A stretch of 6,607 bases of DNA from Candidatus Sulfotelmatobacter sp. (lineage in GTDB: Bacteria > Acidobacteriota > Terriglobia > Terriglobales > SbA1), in the NCBI GenBank assembly GCA_030151135.1, contig JASLEQ010000304.1, positions 1 through 6,607 on the forward strand. The letters are read 5' to 3'. A program made the position numbers and the translations under genes. A model generated the notes under the pieces. That model did not search any database. It saw nothing but the letters and a program-made list of their open reading frames with translations, and was not told where the DNA came from. The stretch's first letter is position 1. Each line of letters starts with the position of its first letter. This document shows, one piece after another, positions 1 through 6,607 of the stretch.

Positions 1-318
1 TTTCGCTCGGCGGACATCATCTTTGAAATAGGAATTCCCGCCGTCAATGATGGCGTCCCCGGCCTGCATGTGCGATGCAAGTTTCTGGACAGTCTGCTCC
101 GTCGGCCCTCCCGCCGGAACCATGATCCAGACAGCTCGCGGCGGTTTCAGCTTCGAGATCAGATCCTCGAGCGAAGACGATCCGGTGGCTCCCTCGCCGG
201 CCAGCCCCTTCACGGCGTCCGGGCTGAGGTCAGACACGACCAAAGAGTGCCCGCCGCGCATCAGACGCCGCGTCATATTCGCGCCCATTTTCCCCAATCC
301 CACCATTCCCAATTGCAT
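1..318 (-). CDS. gnd: 6-phosphogluconate dehydrogenase (decarboxylating), N-terminal part; gene continues beyond the left edge
   Basis: This enzyme oxidatively decarboxylates 6-phosphogluconate to ribulose-5-phosphate in the cytosol, in the oxidative pentose phosphate pathway. The 106 visible residues are the start of a Rossmann domain. The opening has GLGKMG at residues 7-12, followed by ANM and a RRLMRGGH helix. MVPAG lies at 66-70, and [10 protein letters not shown] at 92-101 is the family's substrate-side loop. The opening [15 protein letters not shown] is typical of the short-form, roughly 300-residue GndA/YqeC-like group. The second beta strand ends in Asp30 (VVSD) and lacks the Asn-Arg-Ser/Thr that binds the NADP phosphate, so NAD+ may be the preferred cofactor; this is inference. 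The ATG is preceded by AGGAG with a 6-base gap, which supports this start. It lies 172 bases after pgi on the same strand. The catalytic half is not in the window. Confidence 0.93.
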   Translation of the reverse strand, partial: MQLGMVGLGKMGANMTRRLMRGGHSLVVSDLSPDAVKGLAGEGATGSSSLEDLISKLKPPRAVWIMVPAGGPTEQTVQKLASHMQAGDAIIDGGNSYFKDDVRRAK

Positions 319-349
319 CACGAGCTCCTAACCTAATGTGTGGCAAGTA

Positions 350-379
350 ACATGTGGCGCGGGCGCCTCGCCCGCATGT
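350..379. repeat. GC-rich palindrome, candidate dispersed intergenic repeat
   Basis: GCGGGCG (359-365) and CGCCCGC (369-375) form a perfect 7-bp stem with a 3-base loop. ACATG (350-354) and CATGT (375-379) extend the symmetry outside it. It lies between pgi and gnd, 32 bases upstream of the gnd start. It resembles REP-style intergenic palindromes, but only this copy is visible here, so family membership is inferred. Confidence 0.5.
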
Positions 380-425
380 TCTTAAAGTTTCTCGGAACCG
401 CCGACGAGACAGCGACTAGGGATGC

Positions 426-456
426 CCCACTTCTCGCCGCATTTGCGAGAAGTGGG
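426..456. repeat. Perfect 12-bp stem-loop downstream of pgi, candidate dispersed repeat
   Basis: CCCACTTCTCGC (426-437) and GCGAGAAGTGGG (445-456) are exact reverse complements around a 7-base loop. It starts 35 bases past the pgi stop. No T-rich run follows on the minus strand, so it is not a textbook intrinsic terminator, though a stem this strong could protect or separate the upstream transcript. From memory, similar hairpins with a CCCAC...GTGGG frame recur in acidobacterial intergenic regions. Confidence 0.6.
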
Positions 457-490
457 AACAACGAAATCCGAAATCGTATGGCTCCCCCAG

Positions 491-2206
491 CTAAACCGCC
501 TTATCGACAGCCGACTGCAGCACAGCCAGCCCGTTTTTCAGATCTTTCCCCAAATGCACCCGCAAAGCCCGCCGCCCACGCTCAGCCAGCACCTGAAAAT
601 CTCCCCGAGCCTGCGCAGCCTTCACAGTCCCAAACGTGTATTTCTGTCCCGGCACCGGAAGTTCCACAGCATCGTCACAAGTGATCTGCAGGAACACACC
701 CGAATTTGGCCCTCCTTTGTAAGCCTGTCCAGTCGAATGCAGGAATCGCGGCCCGAACCCCAGGCAGGTTGCAACATGTTTCTTGTCGCGCACCGCATGC
801 CGCACCGCCTGCAAACTCTGCTCATGCTCCGCATTCATCTGGATGTATCCCAGGACCGCAAAATAGTCGCCGGCACGAATGCGATTCAGGTGCGCATCGA
901 GGTATCCGGCGAGGGATTTCTCTCCCGCCGCCTTTGTCAGTTCAGCCGCATTCACCTCATCCGTGAAAAGCTTAATACCCTCCTGTTCAAAAAACGGTTT
1001 CTCCGGCGGCAGAGATCCTTTCGTCTCGTATTCAGTCGTCAGCGCGCGAGTGGCAACTTTGCTGGCTTCCACGTCCGGCTGATTGAACGCATTGATACCA
1101 ATAATGGATCCGGCCACGGCAGTCGCAATCTCCCATCGGAAGAATTCCGCGCCAAGATCGTAAATATCCGCCATCGTGATCCGCACTACCGGATGCCCGG
1201 CCTTCTCAAGTACAGCGACTTTGGCCTCCTGCTCTGTCTCGGGATCATTTTCTAGTCGCAGATAGGCAAATACGCGATCGTTCCCGTAAACGTCGGGCGC
1301 GGACAAATGTTCCCGATCGACTGGGATGATTCCTTTGCCGAGCTTTCCCGTCGACTCCGCCAGCAACTGTTCCAGCCACGCACCCAGGTCCGCAATCCCA
1401 TGCGAAGTGATGATCGTGACTTTGTCGCGCCCCGCAACCGCCGCGCTTCCAAGAATGATCCCCAACACCACACCGGGGTTTTCTTCCGCCGTGCCGCTCG
1501 CTCCGCAGGCGCGCACCATCTCATCCGCGCGATCGAGAAACTTTTTCGTATCTAGCCCCATTGCCGCGGCCGGCACCATCCCAAAATTCGAGAGCGCCGA
1601 ATACCGACCGCCAATCGACGGACGCCCAAAGAAAACGTGCAGGAACTTGTCGTGTTCCGCCACCTGTTGCATCTTCGATCCCGGATCGGTGATCGCAATA
1701 AAGTGGCTTCCCACTTTATCCGAGCCCACCGCCTGCTTGGTGCGCTCAAAGAAATACTGCTTGAAGATGTTCGGCTCGAGAGTGCTGCCCGATTTGCTGG
1801 AAACAATGAAGAGAGTCTTGGGAATATCGATCTGATGCTCGAACGTTTTTACCTGCGCCGGATCGGTCGAATCGAGAACGTGCAGGGTAGGGAACTGCGG
1901 AATCCTTCCAAAGGTCATCCGCAAAACTTCAGGGCACAGGCTCGATCCCCCCATCCCCAGCAGCAGAATGTGTTCAAAGCCGCGCGCCCGAACTTCCTTT
2001 GCGAACTTGTCTAACTGTGCATGCTGCGCTTTCTGTTCTTCCACGATGTCGAGCCAGCCCAGCCACTTCGATTCGTCATCGCCGGTCCACAGGCTCGCAT
2101 CGCGGTCCCACAGTTTTTTTACCTTGCCCTTCGACTGCCAATCGGCAATCGTCGATTTCACACTGCTGGCAAGACTTTCTGGAAGGGAAGTCTTCAGTCG
2201 GCTCAC
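491..2206 (-). CDS. pgi: Glucose-6-phosphate isomerase, type normally fused to transaldolase
   Basis: It interconverts glucose-6-phosphate and fructose-6-phosphate in the cytosol, tying glycolysis to the pentose phosphate genes beside it. The 571-residue product has an N-terminal segment with LWDRDASLWTG (32-42) and KWLGWLDI. The SIS sugar-phosphate domains follow: GMGGSS (84-89), SSKSGST phosphate loop (136-142), the PGI signature GGRYSALSNFG (199-209), ESTGKLGKG with the presumed catalytic Glu284, INAFNQPDVE (371-380), and STGQAYKGG with a conserved Lys497 near the C terminus. The DASLWTG segment and overall layout resemble, from memory, the PGI half of bifunctional Tal-PGI proteins more than E. 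coli Pgi. The start is GTG, 5 bases after the tal stop. The ribosome site AAGGA sits 8 bases upstream and overlaps the end of tal, implying translational coupling. The frame is -1 relative to tal. Further upstream this frame is closed by a TAA at 2225-2227. Confidence 0.95.
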   Translation of the reverse strand: MSRLKTSLPESLASSVKSTIADWQSKGKVKKLWDRDASLWTGDDESKWLGWLDIVEEQKAQHAQLDKFAKEVRARGFEHILLLGMGGSSLCPEVLRMTFGRIPQFPTLHVLDSTDPAQVKTFEHQIDIPKTLFIVSSKSGSTLEPNIFKQYFFERTKQAVGSDKVGSHFIAITDPGSKMQQVAEHDKFLHVFFGRPSIGGRYSALSNFGMVPAAAMGLDTKKFLDRADEMVRACGASGTAEENPGVVLGIILGSAAVAGRDKVTIITSHGIADLGAWLEQLLAESTGKLGKGIIPVDREHLSAPDVYGNDRVFAYLRLENDPETEQEAKVAVLEKAGHPVVRITMADIYDLGAEFFRWEIATAVAGSIIGINAFNQPDVEASKVATRALTTEYETKGSLPPEKPFFEQEGIKLFTDEVNAAELTKAAGEKSLAGYLDAHLNRIRAGDYFAVLGYIQMNAEHEQSLQAVRHAVRDKKHVATCLGFGPRFLHSTGQAYKGGPNSGVFLQITCDDAVELPVPGQKYTFGTVKAAQARGDFQVLAERGRRALRVHLGKDLKNGLAVLQSAVDKAV

Positions 2207-2222
2207 TCGGTCTATCCTTTTT
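2207..2222 (-). promoter_or_regulatory. Ribosome binding site of pgi inside the tal 3' end
   Basis: On the minus strand, a run of five A then GGA (2222-2215) provides AAGGA, followed by the tal stop TAG and 5 more bases to the GTG at 2206. The spacing of 8 bases is good and decides the GTG start. Because the site lies within translated tal codons, pgi translation probably depends on ribosomes finishing tal. Confidence 0.7.
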
Positions 2223-3378
2223 GGTTAGTGCTGCGCTCCACCGCGGCCAACAACTTTTCGAAAGCGTCGGCGAATTGTTTCACGCCATCTTCCGTCAGCT
2301 TGTCGGTAACTTCCTTCATCGAGATACCAGCTTTCGGCAGATCGTCCATCGTCTTTTGCGCGCTGGCCACGTCTTCGGTCAGGCTATTGCGCAACTTTCC
2401 ATGATCGCGGAAAGCATCGATCGTCGCCGGAGGCATTGTGTTCACGGTGTCCGGTCCAATCAATTCCTCAACGTAAATTACATCCCGGTAATTCGGATTC
2501 TTCGTGCTCGTACTGGCCCACAACACGCGCTGGGTCTGCGCACCCTTCGCCGCCAGTTTTTCCCAGCGCGGCCCGCTAAAAATCTGCTGATACTTTTGAT
2601 ACGTCAGCTTCCCGTTTGCGATGGCAACTTTCCCCAGCAGGCTCTTATACAGCGCCTGCTGATTCGCATCGGACGTGCCCTTCAACTTGTCGTTTAACTT
2701 TCCGTCGATAAGGGTGTCAATCCGGCTGATGAAAAAGCTCGCCACACCGGCCATCTTCTTCAAATCCCCGCCGCGCGCCGCCAGCGCCTCCAATCCCGCA
2801 ACGTAGGCCTCCGCAACCTTCACATAAACTTCCTGCGCAAACAGGAGAGTCACATTGATATTGATGCCCTCGCCGATCAGCTGCTGAATCGCCGGAAGCC
2901 CAGCGGCCGTCCCCGGCACCTTGATCATCACGTTCTCGCGCTGCACGGTCTTCCACAGCCGCCGCGCCTCATCAATTGTCTCTTGCGTCTTCATCGCCAG
3001 CAGCGGAGACACTTCCAGGCTCACATAACCATCGCGGTAGTTCGATCCTTGATAAACTCCCCGCAGCGCGTCCGCTGCATCCTGAATGTCTCGAATCGCG
3101 ATCTGCTCAAACTTCGCTGTCGGGCTCAGCCCCTTCTGCGTCGCCAGTGAGTGCAGCACATCGTCATACAGCGAGCTATCCGCAATCGCCTTCTCGAAAA
3201 TGCTCGGATTTGAGGTCATCCCCCGCAGTCCGTCATCGTCAATCATCGTCTTCAATTTTCCCGTGGTAAACAGATCGCGGCGGATGTAGTCCAGCCACAT
3301 CGACTGCCCATACGACAAAAGGTCTTTCAGAGGATTTTTTGTTCCCTTCGACTGTTCCAGAACCCCAGTAGGCTGCAT
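2212..3378 (-). CDS. tal: Transaldolase
   Basis: Transaldolase moves a dihydroxyacetone unit from sedoheptulose-7-phosphate to glyceraldehyde-3-phosphate, giving erythrose-4-phosphate and fructose-6-phosphate. The 388-residue protein is an alpha/beta barrel with GMTSNPSIF at 53-61 (transaldolase signature), LEVSPLLAM (121-129), MIKVPGT (151-157) with the Schiff-base lysine at about Lys153, ININVTLLF (172-180) and VASFFISRID (212-221). The length matches the long bacterial form that occurs free or fused to PGI. ATG at 3378 is chosen because GGAGG lies 4 bases upstream. A GTG at 3426 would add 16 unconserved residues and has no such site. It follows tkt by 69 bases and is followed by pgi after 5 bases. 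The gene ends in five A residues, GGA and TAG; one extra A in that run would read straight into pgi. Confidence 0.96.
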   Translation of the reverse strand: MQPTGVLEQSKGTKNPLKDLLSYGQSMWLDYIRRDLFTTGKLKTMIDDDGLRGMTSNPSIFEKAIADSSLYDDVLHSLATQKGLSPTAKFEQIAIRDIQDAADALRGVYQGSNYRDGYVSLEVSPLLAMKTQETIDEARRLWKTVQRENVMIKVPGTAAGLPAIQQLIGEGININVTLLFAQEVYVKVAEAYVAGLEALAARGGDLKKMAGVASFFISRIDTLIDGKLNDKLKGTSDANQQALYKSLLGKVAIANGKLTYQKYQQIFSGPRWEKLAAKGAQTQRVLWASTSTKNPNYRDVIYVEELIGPDTVNTMPPATIDAFRDHGKLRNSLTEDVASAQKTMDDLPKAGISMKEVTDKLTEDGVKQFADAFEKLLAAVERSTNQKG

Positions 3379-3387
3379 GATCCCTCC
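3379..3387 (-). promoter_or_regulatory. Ribosome binding site deciding the tal start
   Basis: GGAGGG read on the minus strand at 3387-3382 lies just ahead of ATG at 3378 (4 bases after GGAGG). This favours the 388-residue protein over a version starting at GTG 3426. Confidence 0.75.
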
Positions 3388-3447
3388 ATACTCTCTTGGA
3401 TGACATTCCCTCGTGAAGGGACGCACCCGAACTTATTGGACAAAAAA

Positions 3448-5529
3448 CTACTTAGCCGCCATTACCGCGCGTGCCGCTTCAACCACCTTATCCACCGTGA
3501 ATCCAAAATACTTCAACAAATCCTTCAATGGTGCCGATGCCCCAAACCGGTGCATCCCGATATTCTTCCCCTTGCTTCCCGTGTACCGCTCCCATCCAAA
3601 TGTCGCCGCCATCTCCACAGAAACTCGCGCCGTCACATCCGGAGGCAGCACACTATCTTTATAGGCCTGCTCCTGGTTATCGAAAATCTCCCACGACGGC
3701 AGGCTTACGACGCGTACCTTCACACCCTCGGCCTTCAGCTTCTCGTAAGCCTCCACGCAAAGCGATACTTCGCTGCCGGTCGCAATGAGAATCACATCCA
3801 GCTTCCCCTGCGAATCCGCCAGCACATAGCCGCCCTTCGCCACGCCCGATGCCGCCGCATACTTCGTCCGATCCAGTGTTGGCAGATTCTGCCTCGTCAG
3901 CACCAGCGCCACCGGCGTGTGCTGCTGTTTCGCGATGATCTTCCAGCACTCCGTCACTTCATTCGCATCGCCTGGGCGCAGCACCAGCAAATTCGGCATC
4001 GCCCGCAATCCTGCCAGCTGTTCCACCGGCTCGTGCGTCGGCCCATCCTCGCCGACTCCAATCGAGTCATGCGTATAAATAAAGATCGCAGGCAATTGTC
4101 CCAGCGCCGCCAGCCGGATGCTCGCCTTCATGTAATCGCTGAAGTTGAAGAACGTCGCTCCAAACGCCCGGATCCCCGAGATCGTCATCCCGTTCACCGC
4201 TGCGCCCATCACGTGCTCGCGCACGCCAAAATGCAGATTCCGCCCACGATAATTGCAGGCAGAGAAATCGCCGTCCGCCTCTTCGAATTTCAAAGTCGTC
4301 TTGTTCGAAGTCGCCAGGTCCGCCGACCCGCCAATCATCCACGGAATATTCTTCGCCACGGCATTCAGCACTTTTCCGGAACTCTCGCGCGTAGCCACTC
4401 CCTTCGCATCCGCCGGAAACGTCGGCAAATCCTTGTCCCACCCGGAAGGCAAATCGTGATGCTGGATATTCTTTAGCTCCTCAGCCAGTTCCGGAAACTT
4501 CTGCGAGTACTCCTTGAATGTCTTCGACCATTTCGACCGCAGATCCGCCCCGCGTTTCCCCACTACTTCCCGGAAATGCTCATGCACCCCGTCCGGCACC
4601 AGGAACTTCGCATCTTCCGGCCAGCCATAAAACTTCTTTACCAGTTTGACTTCGTCTTCGCCCAGCGGTTCGCCATGCGCCGCGTTCGTGTCCTGCTTAT
4701 GCGGGGACCCATATCCGATATGGCTATCCACAATAATCAGCGTCGGACGGTCGGTCTCCTTCTTAAACACCTCGTACGCCCGCGAGATCATCTCCAGATC
4801 ATTCGCATCGCTGACCCGCGTCACGTTCCATCCATACCCGACAAATCGCGTCGCCACATCTTCGCTGAACGACCAGCTCGCCGGCCCATCCAGCGTGATC
4901 GAATTGTGGTCATACATCCAGCAAAGATTCGACAGCTTCAAATGTCCCGCCAGCGACGCCGCCTCCCCGCCAATTCCTTCCATCAAGTCGCCGTCCGAGC
5001 ACATCGCGTACACATTCCAGTCGAATATCTCGTAGCCCGGCCGGTTATACGTCGCCGCCAGCCACCGGCTCGCCATCGCCATTCCCAGGCTATTGCCGAC
5101 GCCTTGCCCCAGCGGCCCGGTCGTCGTCTCCACTCCCGATGTAATGTGCGATTCCGGATGCCCCGGCGTCCGGCTCCCCAACTGCCGGAAATGCTTGATC
5201 TGATCCATCGTCACGGCCAGTTCATCTGTGACGTGCCCCTTTTCATCAACCTGCCGCACTTCCGCCAGGTACAACAGCGCATAAAGCAGCATCGACGCGT
5301 GCCCATTCGACAGCACAAACCGGTCGCGGTTCAGCCATGTCGGATCCACAGGGTCGTAACGCAAATATTTTTCCCAGAGCGCGTACGCCACCGGCGCCAG
5401 CCCCATCGGCGCCCCGGGATGCCCCGAGTTTGCCTGCTGCACCGCATCGATTGCCAGTGTTCGGATCGTATTAATGCAGAGCGTATCCAACTGCTGTCCT
5501 GTGGCTAAAACCTGCTCGCTGACCGCCAT
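3448..5529 (-). CDS. tkt: Transketolase
   Basis: Thiamine-diphosphate enzyme that transfers two-carbon ketol units between pentose, erythrose and sedoheptulose phosphates in the non-oxidative pentose phosphate pathway. It is full length at 693 residues. Visible landmarks are SGHPGAPMG (35-43), [10 protein letters not shown] (71-80), GHPESHIT (123-130), the ThDP/metal motif SDGDLMEG (178-185) running to DHNSITLDG (207-215), and HGEPLG (285-290). In the pyrimidine domain they are [10 protein letters not shown] (402-411), REH with the catalytic Glu438, and [16 protein letters not shown] (486-501). The C-terminal domain has TGSEVSL (584-590) and [17 protein letters not shown]. All expected active-site residues look intact. 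The ATG has GGAG 4 bases upstream and GGAGG 11 bases upstream. It is the first gene of the minus-strand run and diverges from the plus-strand gene across a 302-base spacer, so the operon promoter probably lies there. Confidence 0.98.
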   Translation of the reverse strand: MAVSEQVLATGQQLDTLCINTIRTLAIDAVQQANSGHPGAPMGLAPVAYALWEKYLRYDPVDPTWLNRDRFVLSNGHASMLLYALLYLAEVRQVDEKGHVTDELAVTMDQIKHFRQLGSRTPGHPESHITSGVETTTGPLGQGVGNSLGMAMASRWLAATYNRPGYEIFDWNVYAMCSDGDLMEGIGGEAASLAGHLKLSNLCWMYDHNSITLDGPASWSFSEDVATRFVGYGWNVTRVSDANDLEMISRAYEVFKKETDRPTLIIVDSHIGYGSPHKQDTNAAHGEPLGEDEVKLVKKFYGWPEDAKFLVPDGVHEHFREVVGKRGADLRSKWSKTFKEYSQKFPELAEELKNIQHHDLPSGWDKDLPTFPADAKGVATRESSGKVLNAVAKNIPWMIGGSADLATSNKTTLKFEEADGDFSACNYRGRNLHFGVREHVMGAAVNGMTISGIRAFGATFFNFSDYMKASIRLAALGQLPAIFIYTHDSIGVGEDGPTHEPVEQLAGLRAMPNLLVLRPGDANEVTECWKIIAKQQHTPVALVLTRQNLPTLDRTKYAAASGVAKGGYVLADSQGKLDVILIATGSEVSLCVEAYEKLKAEGVKVRVVSLPSWEIFDNQEQAYKDSVLPPDVTARVSVEMAATFGWERYTGSKGKNIGMHRFGASAPLKDLLKYFGFTVDKVVEAARAVMAAK

Positions 5530-5831
5530 GCGACTCCATTCCTCCAGTCGGCAAAAATTATGCGCCTAACCGGCCCTCTCCGTTTAGAGTTCGATATTAG
5601 TGAAAGGGTGCAATATCGAAAAAGTGTATCAATTTCCGCGACGCAGTGGATTGCGCAGAGATGAAAACGAAATCTGGATACGCCGTGGAAGATCGGCCCT
5701 CTGAGGCCGTGTCCGATCCAGTAAGAATCGGGGCTCTGGGCCCAGAAGTCCTATACAACAAGCATCAGTTTTCCTCGTTCCGATATACACTCCTTTGTTC
5801 GGCAATTTCTGATCCCCAGGGAGCAACTCTC
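5530..5831. other. Divergent intergenic spacer, no gene
   Basis: This 302-base stretch separates tkt from the Tat-signal gene. It holds the tkt ribosome site (GGAG/GGAGG), the 9-bp inverted repeat at 5590-5620, an inverted repeat GATCGG/CCGATC at 5691-5718, a 12-bp palindrome TCTGGGCCCAGA at 5735-5746, and GGGAG ahead of the plus-strand ATG. No convincing -35/-10 pair, riboswitch or tRNA was seen. A 65-codon minus frame here starts with TTG and looks like no known protein. Confidence 0.6.
5590..5620. promoter_or_regulatory. Perfect 9-bp inverted repeat in the divergent spacer, likely operator
   Basis: TTCGATATT (5590-5598) and AATATCGAA (5612-5620) are exact reverse complements separated by 13 bases. 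The centre-to-centre distance of 22 bp is about two helical turns, as expected for a dimeric regulator bound on one DNA face. It lies 60 bases upstream of the tkt start and about 210 upstream of the plus-strand gene. A CATAAT box (minus strand, 5562-5557) between it and tkt could be a -10 element, but no good -35 is seen. The regulator is unknown. Confidence 0.45.
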
Positions 5832-6607
5832 ATGCCCGCATCGCGCGAATCGCACCAAGGCCTTCATTCCCGTCGCGGCTTTTTTAAATGGGCCTCTTCT
5901 TTGGCCGCAGCCCTCGGCGCGGCGCCTCTGGTTTCGTCCGCCAAAGCTCTAGCAGTCCCGGCCGTTGCCTCCGAGGGTGAGGACTACTATGCAAAGCTTG
6001 GAGTTCCGACGATCATCAACGCGGCCGGGACCTATACCACCCTTACCGCAGCTTGCATGCCGCCTGAGGTCCTGGCGGCCGTTCAGAAGTCTGCTCTCCA
6101 CCCGGTGCGATTGCATGAATTGCAGCAAAAAGCGGGGGAGTACATCGCGCGCCGGCTCAAATGCGAGGGAGCGGTTGTGACTTCTGGAGCCTGCGGAGCC
6201 ATCAGCCTCGCGACCGCCGCCTGCCTGCAGCATGCCAACAACATCAAAGTTACTGACATGCCGCAAGCGATTGACGGTATGAAGAACCAGGTCATCGTGC
6301 AGAAGGCTCACCGGTATGAGTATGACCGAGCCATTTATCTCTCTGGTGCTCGCGTGACCGAGGTGGTCACCCTCGACGACTACAAACGCGCGTGCGACGC
6401 GGGCAATGCCGTCATGACAAACTTCTTCAACGCGGCTGAAGATGAGGACGGGATCGCTGGCACGGCACAAATTGGCCGTGAAGAATGGCTACGCGTTGCG
6501 CACGACCACGATATCCCATGCCACCTGGATGCCGCAGCCGACATGCCCCCTATCTCGAATCTCTGGAAATATACCGGCATGGGGTTCGACCTGGTGGCTT
6601 TTTCAGG
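5832..6607 (+). CDS. Tat-exported SelA-like PLP-dependent enzyme, N-terminal 258 residues; runs off the right edge
   Basis: A PLP-fold protein of the SelA (selenocysteine synthase)/D-glucosaminate-6-phosphate ammonia-lyase superfamily; the substrate cannot be read from sequence. Residues 13-19 are SRRGFFK, an exact twin-arginine motif. An alanine-rich hydrophobic stretch (21-34) follows, then possible cleavage after AKA (39) or AVA (46). The mature part begins YYAKLGVPTIINAAGTYTTL (52-71), a typical SelA-like opening. It continues with LHELQQKAGEYIARRL (94-109), VVTSGACGAISLATAAC (115-131), where cofactor-phosphate contacts are expected, and HLDAAAD (231-237) with Asp233 placed to pair with the PLP ring nitrogen. 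The window ends at FSG, just before the GGK stretch where the PLP lysine is expected. The ATG has GGGAG 8 bases upstream. A Tat signal implies cofactor loading in the cytosol and transport to the periplasm in folded form. Being a true selenocysteine synthase is unlikely, since that enzyme acts on tRNA in the cytosol. Confidence 0.85.
   Translation, partial: MPASRESHQGLHSRRGFFKWASSLAAALGAAPLVSSAKALAVPAVASEGEDYYAKLGVPTIINAAGTYTTLTAACMPPEVLAAVQKSALHPVRLHELQQKAGEYIARRLKCEGAVVTSGACGAISLATAACLQHANNIKVTDMPQAIDGMKNQVIVQKAHRYEYDRAIYLSGARVTEVVTLDDYKRACDAGNAVMTNFFNAAEDEDGIAGTAQIGREEWLRVAHDHDIPCHLDAAADMPPISNLWKYTGMGFDLVAFS

Noticed and set aside
426..456. Intrinsic terminator for pgi
   Set aside because: The stem is strong but the bases following it on the minus strand are GGCATCCC, with no T run.
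422..1255. 277-codon plus-strand open frame opposite pgi
   Set aside because: It is antisense to a clear, fully motif-supported pgi and its translation is arginine/leucine/serine-rich with no recognisable domain.
3379..3426. Upstream GTG start adding 16 residues to transaldolase
   Set aside because: No ribosome site was seen before it, whereas GGAGG stands directly before ATG 3378. The extra residues do not look conserved.
3400..4476. 358-codon plus-strand open frame opposite tkt
   Set aside because: Antisense shadow of transketolase. The product is dominated by Arg, His, Pro and Gln, as expected from reading GC-biased codons backwards.
4576..5508. 310-codon plus-strand open frame opposite tkt
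   Set aside because: Same reason: Arg/His/Pro-rich antisense translation lying wholly inside the conserved tkt coding region.
5629..5826. 65-codon minus-strand frame in the divergent spacer
   Set aside because: It starts at TTG and its composition does not resemble a known protein. It also overlaps the inverted repeats, so it is likely chance.
5949..6470. 173-codon minus-strand open frame opposite the SelA-like gene
   Set aside because: The plus strand encodes conserved SelA-family motifs throughout. The minus frame has no recognisable domain.
1..6607. CRISPR array, tRNA/rRNA genes, transposase or prophage genes
   Set aside because: No regularly spaced direct repeats, RNA-gene motifs or recombinase-like translations were found. 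The window is mostly housekeeping metabolism.

Overview
The window reads as a moderately GC-rich bacterial chromosome segment. It carries four tightly spaced pentose-phosphate/glycolysis genes on the minus strand, followed at the right by one divergent gene on the plus strand. The gene types suggest Acidobacteriota (Terriglobia/Koribacter-like): a PGI of the type usually fused to transaldolase, a short-form 6-phosphogluconate dehydrogenase, a Tat-exported SelA-like PLP enzyme, and intergenic palindromes of the style common in that group. This placement rests on recalled family knowledge and was not searched.

Minus strand, in transcription order: transketolase (5529-3448), transaldolase (3378-2212), glucose-6-phosphate isomerase (2206-491) and the N-terminal third of a 6-phosphogluconate dehydrogenase (318 to the left edge, incomplete). 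Together they cover the non-oxidative pentose phosphate branch, the link to fructose-6-phosphate/glucose-6-phosphate, and the decarboxylating step of the oxidative branch. The gaps are 69, 5 and 172 bases. This looks like one operon, with a possible internal boundary at two hairpin-forming repeats in the pgi-gnd gap.

The most notable point is the tal/pgi junction. The two frames differ by one nucleotide, and the mismatch falls at a run of five A residues just before the tal stop. One extra A, or a -1 slip there, would join them into a single Tal-PGI protein of about 962 residues, close to the known bifunctional fusion. This could be a real gene fission with translational coupling, a slippage site, or a homopolymer sequencing error.

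The 302-base divergent spacer (5530-5831) holds no convincing gene. It contains a perfect 9-bp inverted repeat likely to be an operator and two further inverted repeats. On the right, a plus-strand gene starts at 5832 with a clear twin-arginine signal (SRRGFFK) followed by a SelA/D-glucosaminate-6-phosphate ammonia-lyase-like PLP fold. It runs off the window just before the expected PLP lysine.
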